From Priapulus caudatus (Eukaryota; Priapulida; Priapulimorpha; Priapulimorphida; Priapulidae), in the NCBI RefSeq assembly GCF_000485595.1, contig NW_014578430.1, forward strand, positions 31,103 through 55,927: DNA of 24,825 nucleotides. Reading direction: 5' to 3'. The position numbers and the translations under genes are program-made. Shown here one piece after another: positions 17,613-24,825 of this stretch. Numbering within the stretch: the first letter of the stretch is position 1; each line of letters starts with the position of its first letter. The notes under the pieces were generated by a model. That model made no database searches, was not told the origin of the DNA, and saw nothing but the letters and a program-made list of their open reading frames with translations.

Positions 17613-20600
17613 TTAAGGACCCTCTGTATTCCACCAGGATGGCTGTGATGCTGTTACACCTACTTTTCTACCAGTGCTAGTTTTGATGTGCAGTGATGTA
17701 TCCTCACTAAAGTAAACAACAGTAAAAACATGTTCAGCAGCAACCACATGTGCATACACACTTGCACGCATGCACACACGCACAAATGAAACACAGACGC
17801 CCCAAAAGGCACATGCATTCAGATGCTATCTCTCTCTCTCACTCTCTCTCTCTCTCTCTCCCTCTCTCTCTATCTCTCGCACTCAATCTCTCTCTCTCTC
17901 TCTCTCGTGCGTGCTCTCTCTCTCTCTCTCTCTCGCACGCGCTCTCTCTCTCTCTCTCCCTCTCTCTTTCTCTCTTTGCCACTCAACTAGTACTTCTCTT
18001 TCAGACTACGATGGTTCTCACCTGGCATCGATTCTCATCAGTGCTAGTCCGAGTGAGCAAATCACACCTCTCAGCTTCCCCACCTGCTTTCCTGCAGAGT
18101 TCGCTACGGCTGCATCTCCCTCTGGCTGTTCGTCCAAATTCCTGAAGCCAAAACGAGGAGAACTAAAGCCAGCGTTATGCTCGGTGTGGAGCACATGCTT
18201 AATAACTGTGCACGTGATAAGAAACTAAACCACGCATAATTTCCACGTAGGACCATCGACAGATAATTAATCAAAAAAGCAGCCAAGCATCAAGGAAACT
18301 ACTTTCCTGAGAGCTTGTTTGCGTGAAGGCCTCTTTACTGAATTCACACTAATATAAAACATTGTAATCTTGCAAGCACTTAGCAGTGTAATTGTTCAAG
18401 GCAGAAGTCTTTAGAAAAAAATCCTTGTGATTGTTTCTTACCCAAAAGAAAGGTATTAAATCGAAATGCTTGTAAGCGTGAGTTCTCATAAGCAAAATGC
18501 TCGTAACATGGGGGGACTGTATTTTTCTTTGTGGTCCTACAGTGGCTTAAATGGTCGCCCAGCTGAGCCGAGCGTATAATTGAATTTCGGATCGCAGTCA
18601 AAACTGCTAGTATAACAACTATACTGGGACTTACTCGGCCAGAGTGAGCGGCATTAGCCGCTTCCTCACTGCACCAGTATGCTGTGTTCTAGCTGTCAGC
18701 TCCTGCCCTATGTAGCACCCTTTACGAAAGCTAACTGCCAACCAAAAAATGACAATGATGTTAGACTGTCATGCAAGAACAGTGTCAATGAATCTGTATA
18801 AGTGTACGAATAAATAAAGGATTTTCCTCACTATTCAAGTTCCTGATCTTTTTATCCCCACCACCCTAACTAAACAAAGCCATATATATACACCACAAAT
18901 CCGGCAAACCAACACACGCAAACATCGGTAACACGGCAAATATATACTTACCTCCATTTAAATAGTCAGCATTAGCCTCCAATGGAAAGCATTTTCCTGG
19001 AGGATGATTGACAACTCCCTCGCCAACACCCAATCTGTACCGCAACTTCTCATACCACTGGGGATCATCTGCCACCTTACAGTTTGTCACAACGTCGCTG
19101 GCTATAACAACACGTACACTTTGGTGTGAGTACGGTAATGTTGAAAAAGCTGAAGACACACAGTCATGGAACCACCTATGTCAAACATGTGCTCTGTTAC
19201 TTTGGATTGAGAAGAAGACACGTTTGAATAGGTACACCACATTTTGTGTGCTGCTTTAATGACTACTGAGCCACAGCACTGGCTTGACTACACTATAACT
19301 AACGTTGTCATTCCAAGCATCAGTAACCTTGGTATCAGAGTTTTCTAGTTTTCTGATCAAAGCTCGCATATCTTACCTTGAGTTCCTGAGGCAAGAATGA
19401 GCCGATAGCCAAGATCGGGTGCTCGAGGGTCCATGTTTAAAAAGATGTGAGACTTGTTGGAAGCTACTGTCACAGACTCATTTGGAGGCGATGCCACAGC
19501 CCATACTGACATTTCATCAGACATAGAAAACAGATCTGCCTGCAATGATACATCATTACTGATCATTTATTAATTTACGGGCAATCCTTTCACATTGTAC
19601 TTAACTCATACTCTACTCTCACACTGAGGATAGCTTTGAAGAGATTGAACACTGCAGGACTATCCGATGAGATTTTTCACATTTTATTGATGTATAAACA
19701 TACAAACATAACAAGGTAGTGTAATCTAGGAAGTTAGTTTTTAAGCTCTAGCTTACAATACCAGGGGAGCAAAACATGAATTTAAATGTGATTGAAATTA
19801 ATGTAATTCAGAAAGCAAACCTTTTTCCTAAGTTTGTATTTTTTCAAATGTTTCAAAACATCATCTACTTGATCTTTATCAGTCTCTAACAAATAGTTCT
19901 GTCCCTTGTCCTTGTCTTCTCCAAGCCTGTATATAATGATATCCCACAGAACCCGACCCTAAAAAAAGAATAGAATTGCACGGGCTAAATTAAACTGCAA
20001 CATTATTCGTTTAAAAAGTGTATACTCATTGGCACTAACAATCTCGTACTTTGTGCTACTGAATTAGATGGGTTCCTGGCAATTACGCAAGAAAAAGATG
20101 AGATAAATGTCTAACTGCACAGCCTACTGTAGCAGTAATTGGTATAAAATGGGTTGACTGCGATAAAATGACATGGGGCCAGCACTTTTCAGATTAGTGT
20201 GATCGAAAAAAACATTAGCTTCAAAATTAAAAAAACATTTAGATAATAACTATTTAAAAATGCTCATTACCTGATTATTAAGTATTAGAGAGTAGAGGCA
20301 GTTATTTATTGTTGGGCAAATGTCAACATTCAAACAGTCCATGTCATTAGTAATCAGGCCTTGCAGTAATGCCTTGGCGTCCGGTCCAACTACTCTCAGC
20401 AGACCTCGTTTTTCTACACATTGACTTATAAAACCTGGTTAAAAACAAAATTAATATATACCGTCAAAGTAAGACAGATGACGTACAAGTGCTCTACAAT
20501 AAACAGTTGTGATGCAAAACTAAGATCACCTTAATTTATCTACAGGGACACACAGTAGCCGCGTTCACACGTAGCAAGAAATCCGGTATTTAGCGTTCAC

Positions 20601-22019
20601 ACGAGGCCCAAGAAATACGGTATCTAAACAGATCCGGTATTTGATGTAAATACGAGGCTTCCCAGACCCCGAATAATTTGCCATGCTTGAGAAATACCGA
20701 ATTTCTTGGACCGCGCATTTCCTCGTGTGAACGCTAAATACCGGATTTCTGAAGCCACGTATTTTATAGACTGGTCCGCGCTCGACAGTTCTAGTGTAAC
20801 GCGAGTGGAACTGTCGAGCGCGGACCAGTCTACGTATGTTATCGGCAGTTGGTGCGCATTGCATTGTTTATTTCGCATTGTTCGCTTGATTGTTTAAAGC
20901 AGCTCGCAGCTCGCAAATACCGTATTTCTGGAGCCGCGAATCAGCGTGTGAACGCTCGGCAGCGTATTTGTCTCAGATATGGTATTTCGCAAATCCGGTA
21001 TTTCAGAAATACGAGGTCTCGTGTGAACGAGGCTAGTGTTTAAAGGTATCATCGACGGATTAATTGACACCAGCATTTTTGTTGCTGTGACAATACATAC
21101 AATCGTACTATGATTTATATGTGCAAAAGCCATTATTTTTTTGACTGGACAAGCGTGTACATTGACAAATCAGCTGCTTACGCATCTAAGTAAAACAAAA
21201 TATGAGCTACACACCAAGAATTGAAGTGTCCCAAACTTCCCCTGCCAATTATCAGTGGGTTGGATTCCTTTGCAAACTAAGAGTGCCTGAGCAAGAAACT
21301 ATTGTCTGCTATAGGTTTGGGATAAAAATAGGAACAGCAATAGGGATAGGGATAGCAATAGGCAAGAGATAGAGATAGGGATATGGTGGTGGTGATTGGT
21401 GATGATGTTGGTGACAATTACGATGACGATGATTTGTGTATTATTGTCCTAAAGCTGGATTATGCAGTGACTGTATTGTTACTAATATATAATAATTAAA
21501 ATAATATTGTTCACAACTAAACTGCATACACTGCTATAGATGCTGGAAGAGAACTGAACTGATCTTAGCTCTAGAACTATAGCCCTTCCCTCTGCTACAG
21601 GCGAGAATGCTACATGCCTGTGGCAGAGTGAAGGGCTATAGTTCTAGAGCTAAACCGATCTTAGCTCATCAAGCTTGCGAGGCTTCAACTCCTGTCCGGC
21701 AGGCCTGGAGGCAACAAGACTGCAGAGTCCATAACTGTAGCTCTTCCGGTGTAGCACCTTCGCTTCTACTTCTAGTACAGAGAAAGCTCCAGTAGGAGTG
21801 AAGAGGCTACACTGATAAAGCTACTGTCAATGTGGCTAATCGTGGTGTATTACCTGCATCACTTTGGGCTGAACTATCTTGCGAATTATGTCGATATGAG
21901 AGAAGTGCCGTCACTGGCAATGGTATCTGCCTCTCACAAAATGGAAACGAGAAGGCTCCAACCAGTGAACCTCTTTGCCTCGAACACCGTACTAATCTAG
22001 TAACTATATGCAGCGTCAT
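17613..22019 (-). CDS. IBA57: IBA57, mitochondrial iron-sulfur cluster assembly factor; eight exons, complete
   Basis: IBA57 acts late in mitochondrial Fe-S biogenesis with ISCA1 and ISCA2, making 4Fe-4S clusters for enzymes such as aconitase and lipoyl synthase. Exons on the minus strand: 21854-22019, 20271-20434, 19821-19958, 19377-19539, 18952-19101, 18635-18734, 18022-18141, 17613-17706. All have GT..AG and matching phases, giving 1095 nt or 364 residues plus stop, near the usual animal length. Exon 1 encodes an arginine-rich, acid-poor start ([19 protein letters not shown]), as expected of a mitochondrial presequence. Then come [73 protein letters not shown], the signature [13 protein letters not shown] (about 265-277) that defines the YgfZ/GcvT-like family, VGKLRG and a WW near the C-terminus. 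Exons 2-8 are firm. Exon 1 rests on phase, donor CAG|GTAATA and composition. Confidence 0.93.
17826..17985. repeat. IBA57: CT microsatellite in the last IBA57 intron
   Basis: (CT)n with a few CGCAC interruptions. On the transcribed strand it is a GA-rich tract within the intron between exons 18022-18141 and 17613-17706, so it is not pyrimidine-rich for the acceptor. Confidence 0.95.
20558..21033. mobile_element. TIR element with multiple nested inverted repeats, in IBA57 intron 1
   Basis: Ends GCCGCGTTCACACG and, reversed, GCCTCGTTCACACG, with TA on both sides (20556-20557, 21034-21035). Inside, arms 20578-20606 and 20721-20749 are perfect 29-bp inverted repeats containing ATCCGGTATTTAGCGTTCAC. 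The motif TCCGGTATTT, or a close variant such as TACGGTATCT, recurs along the element in both orientations. It is non-coding and lies in the first intron of IBA57. Superfamily unassigned. Confidence 0.75.
20767..20832. repeat. 25-bp perfect hairpin, 16-nt loop
   Basis: Arms 20767-20791 and 20808-20832 (TAGACTGGTCCGCGCTCGAC continuing AGTTC) are perfect complements inside the intron-1 transposon. The stem is GC-rich and would be stable in RNA. Confidence 0.9.
21330..21435. repeat. GGGATA and GATGAT-like simple repeats
   Basis: Degenerate (ATAGG)n followed by (GGTGAT)n-like sequence in IBA57 intron 1. Confidence 0.7.
21565..21653. repeat. Inverted repeat with 23-bp perfect arms
   Basis: Arms TTAGCTCTAGAACTATAGCC (plus CTT) at 21565-21587 and its complement at 21631-21653, with a partly paired interior (CTCTGCTACAGGC against GCCTGTGGCAGAG). 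GATCTTAGCTC is repeated directly just outside. A second, weaker hairpin follows at about 21748-21811. Both lie in IBA57 intron 1, near its 5' splice site. Confidence 0.85.
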
Positions 22020-22029
22020 CTCTGAGGCT
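22020..22029 (-). other. IBA57: Candidate IBA57 5'UTR segment with upstream acceptor
   Basis: On the minus strand CTCCTTCTTTACAG lies 10 nt before the start codon and has the form of a 3' splice site. If used, the transposons from 22062 onward sit in a 5'UTR intron and not in the promoter itself. Confidence 0.4.
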
Positions 22030-22061
22030 CTGTAAAGAAGGAGCTATTATATTATATACTG

Positions 22062-23590
22062 TAGTGATGGGAATCGGCTGGAATTTCATAATCGATTATC
22101 GGTTTCCCTTAACCGATCGATAGTAATCGATTAGTAATCGGATAAATTCGTTAATAATAGGCATAGATTTTAATTTAATCTTACTTTGTATATATTTTCG
22201 AAGTATAATAATTTCAATATTATCGATTATTTTCCTTCACTATCTTTTCTCGGGGAAGCATTTCCCAGTCATTTGACCAGCAGCATTACTGCGACCTACA
22301 CACAAAACGTATTAATTATTATGCGAGCTTCAATGTCTGATGAGCGAAGGTCTCTCGCTAGCTGTAACCCCTACCCATATTCGTTCAACAGCTGAGTAGT
22401 AATAACTTATGTCTGACGTTGCAGTCATCCTCTACACAGCAGCGACCGGAAGCCAACAACCAGTACAACAAACACGAGAGACAAGTCGCAGTAAAACTGA
22501 TCTCGAGTCGGTTTTTTGCCGAACAATACCAGATTTACGCGCCATTATTCAGGGGCATAGAGGCATTGTGACGGGACATGCGGTTTTGGTTTAAATAACA
22601 AGGTAGACAGCCGACTCATATACTGCAAAGAATCGTAAAAATAAATACGGCGAAAATTTATTATTTCGAACTAAATACTGCAACATGGCTTTCAGGCATT
22701 CACCAATTTGTATCGCTCTACGTATGTTTCTTTATATCAGCTACTGATATTCATATAACCCTTCATTCATGATGAGTTTGTGCACTAGGGCAGGCCTGCG
22801 AGTAGTAGCTTGCTGTGTTTGCAGATGAGCATTTGTATCCGAGGCAATTTAACGGTAATAAAAGCAAATAAGAATAGACACGAAATGAGTAGAGAAACAT
22901 AAGACTGTTGGGTAGCAAATAATTTCGTTTTACATATTTTTTTTTATTGAGACGTTCCAAGTGCCTGTGAACGGGTTTATTACAGCTACAATGACGAAAG
23001 CTGATTGAGGCCAAAAGGAAAATATCAAATAATGACTATGCACTGCGGCTGCCCGTCTATTTCCTTTCATCCGTCCTCTTATTCTCATACATCAAACTCT
23101 CTCGGACAACCATTAAAAGTTTTAAACAAACATGATCAAGACTTGTCTTTATTATAGTAAGTAATTGTTTGTGTTCTAATAGTGTAGGCTGTGTACCAAG
23201 TTAATCGCCTGCCAATGGAATATCCTCTCCAACACAACTGTAACAAACAATACGGAGAGTAGAATTTCATCTACGGATAACATCTGTGGGACAGTGTCAA
23301 ACCAAAAAACAAAGACACTGTCCAATTTGTCCATGTCTATAAGTACACTAGTATCGCTCTGCAATCAGAGTTAACAGTGATTCATGAAGGTGTCCTCTGG
23401 ACTACACACTGATGCACTTCTACTTCGCTACCAATACATGTCCATGTTGCGATTTAGTAATTTTTAATTTATTTTTAATTTTATTTTTTTGGTATTTTTG
23501 ATAATCGATTATTTGTTTTCATAATCGATTATCGAATTTGAGACTATAATCGATCGATTTTCGATTATAATCGATCATCGGACATCACTA
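22062..23590. mobile_element. hAT-like element (TAGTGATG ends), 1.5 kb
   Basis: Left end TAGTGATGGGAATCGG and right end, reversed, TAGTGATGTCCGATGATCG. Both ends are followed by dense ATCGATTAT palindromic motifs (22085-22140 and 23498-23575). The interior contains a segment shared with the 8.2 kb fold-back element but no recognisable transposase. Flanks share only TTATATA (left 22053-22059, right after removing the neighbouring element), so the duplication is decayed or uncertain. It sits 42 bp upstream of the IBA57 start codon. Confidence 0.65.
22811..22979. repeat. Dispersed repeat, second copy of the 8221-8374 segment
   Basis: Shares AGATGAGCATTTG, the GAAACAT.AAGACT block, the GTAG.AAAT...TTTCGT.TT block and TCAAGTGCCTGTG-like end with 8221-8374, in the same order and orientation. 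It lacks the left inverted arm of the first copy. Confidence 0.7.
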
Positions 23591-23591
23591 T

Positions 23592-24480
23592 CAGTGCTCG
23601 AAATAAGCGTTGTCCGGTTGTCCGAGACAACCAGAATTTGCGCCGGACAACCTAACCAGTCTGAGACATGTCGCGGTGGACAACCAACTTACCAAGAACC
23701 CTATCTCTAACCTAACACTAACTCAAAACCGACTCGGCTATCTTATATACGCGTGGTACCAATTAATTATGGTGTATAACCTTTTGGCTTTCAATATTTT
23801 GCATCTGAACTGACAATCAATCCCATGCAACCAACTGGTATAGGCTAGCTGCACAATAATGTTCAGTTTCATACTTCAAATCCGACTGTTTTCTAGCTCA
23901 TCAGAAATCTTAATCGTGAATTAAATCGTGAATAATATAAAAATATGGGACCAGCTGCTATTTCCAACACTGGTATAATATCATATGTCAGGTTTTCTGA
24001 TGTATGAGAGGTGAACTCATTTGGAACCAGCAAACCAGCAAGTTTCCAAATTTTCTGGGGAGGACCCCATACCCCGCCTGTTTTTCACCCCCCTCCTTGG
24101 AATCCTAGACCCGCCACTGAACAATTACATATTTTGGGAGCAGAGACCAATGAGCAAAAATTCCGCCTTTTCGCATGCGCCCAAAACAAAGATTGCAGAG
24201 CTGAGAGGTAGGGAGCCGTAGGGTGTGGGAGAGGGAGGCGGAGGAGCCAGTGAAATATTTAAGTCATCCATATTTCGCAGTTCGCTGTTTTTGGCCCCCC
24301 TTGTTAAAAATCCTGGCTACGCCACTGTTTTTGGGTGTTTTCTGATTATATTATTATGTGATTGAAAATAGGAGATTTGGGATTTTTTTTGGACAATCAG
24401 AAATTGTTGGGCGGACAACCCGATTTGATGCCGGGGTTTTCCGCAGGACAACCACTTTTTTTCTATATTTTCGAGCACTG
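23592..24480. mobile_element. hAT-like element (CAGTGCTCGAAA ends)
   Basis: Left end CAGTGCTCGAAATAA, right end TATTTTCGAGCACTG, with subterminal GTCCGGTTGTCCGAGACAAC and GGACAACC motifs at both ends. ACTAT flanks both sides (23587-23591, 24481-24485). That duplication includes the last four bases of the neighbouring TAGTGATG element, so this element inserted at its extreme end. The interior carries two decayed transposon-end motifs, GACCCGCCACTG near 24106 and GGCTACGCCACTG near 24315. No transposase seen. Confidence 0.75.
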
Positions 24481-24485
24481 ACTAT

Positions 24486-24680
24486 TATATAGTATATAAT
24501 TATTATTATTAATGTTAAAGTTAATTGTTTTAATATGGCCCAATAATTTTTAGGCCATGGCTACGCGACCGGTTTCGGACTAGGAGCCGCTAGGCTACGC
24601 GTCCGGACATCCATCTCACACAGTGATCTTGCGACACGTACACGCATGATTGCAACTTGGGACGCTCTGCTGATTGCCGA
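24486..24680. other. No feature recognised
   Basis: Short flank between the last transposon and the terminal microsatellite. Contains two similar GGCTACGCG(A/T)CCGG motifs at about 24558 and 24592. Confidence 0.4.
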
Positions 24681-24711
<31 letters not shown>

Positions 24712-24773
24712 GGAATGTGTATGTGTGTGTGTATGCGTGAGATAGAGAGAGAGAGAGAGAGAAAGAGAGCTAG

Positions 24774-24818
<45 letters not shown>

Positions 24819-24822
24819 TGCT
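24681..24822. repeat. GT and GA microsatellites
   Basis: (GT)n, (GA)n, a mixed section and a final long (GT)n running nearly to the window end. Confidence 0.97.
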
Positions 24823-24825
24823 CAG

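Noticed and set aside
18731-18732. Alternative IBA57 acceptor at TTAG|CTTTCG
   Set aside because: It breaks the frame before KGCYIGQE. Using TTGGCAG|TTAGC keeps phase and gives the conserved NGVSF.
21832-22035. Plus-strand frame with Cys pairs resembling a zinc finger
   Set aside because: It is antisense to IBA57 exon 1, whose phase, donor and basic composition fit the gene better.

Overview
The window is eukaryotic nuclear DNA from an animal. It has intron-containing genes with canonical GT..AG junctions, many terminal-inverted-repeat DNA transposons, a LINE remnant, microsatellites and a short TTAGGG-type (CCCTAA) tract. A marine invertebrate is likely. A sponge or another early-branching animal is plausible but cannot be proved from this sequence. 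Two conserved housekeeping genes can be read exon by exon, both on the minus strand.

ATG7, the E1-like enzyme of autophagy, occupies 1815-5512. Ten exons give the first 367 residues in a continuous frame and stop just after the nucleotide-binding glycine loop. The rest of the gene, including the catalytic cysteine region, would lie beyond the left edge. The intron after the last visible exon is filled by a CpG-dense 31-bp satellite (1-1800) that starts about 14 nt from the splice donor. IBA57, the mitochondrial 4Fe-4S assembly factor, occupies 17613-22019. Eight exons join in consistent phase into a 364-residue protein with an arginine-rich N-terminus and the KGCYIGQE signature.

The 12 kb between the genes (about 5.9-17.6 kb) is a transposon accumulation zone. 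It holds a pogo-like fragment split by a TA-flanked element with a relict promoter (6128-6991), a hAT-like element (7235-7859), a long-armed hairpin repeat (8030-8370), and an element carrying a 0.7 kb CACG/GTGTACGTG array (about 8784-10237). Next come a candidate LTR end with TATA box, polyA signal and primer-binding site (10283-10850), a hAT MITE with a perfect 8-bp duplication (10895-11072), and a LINE reverse transcriptase remnant interrupted by an 850-N gap (11427-12565). A repeat family follows (12740-13456), one copy of which was hit by an array-bearing hAT (13465-14458), then a 92-bp MITE (14609-14700) and another array-bearing element (14768-15928) itself hit by a hAT (15328-15641). 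Right of IBA57, two hAT-like elements are nested end to end (22062-23590 and 23592-24480), and GT/GA microsatellite closes the window.

The main unusual theme is that three TIR elements with unrelated ends each carry a long internal minisatellite. Two of them carry the same purine-pyrimidine alternating array. No complete transposase gene, RNA gene or CRISPR array was found. The two genes do not act in one pathway; they are simply neighbours.
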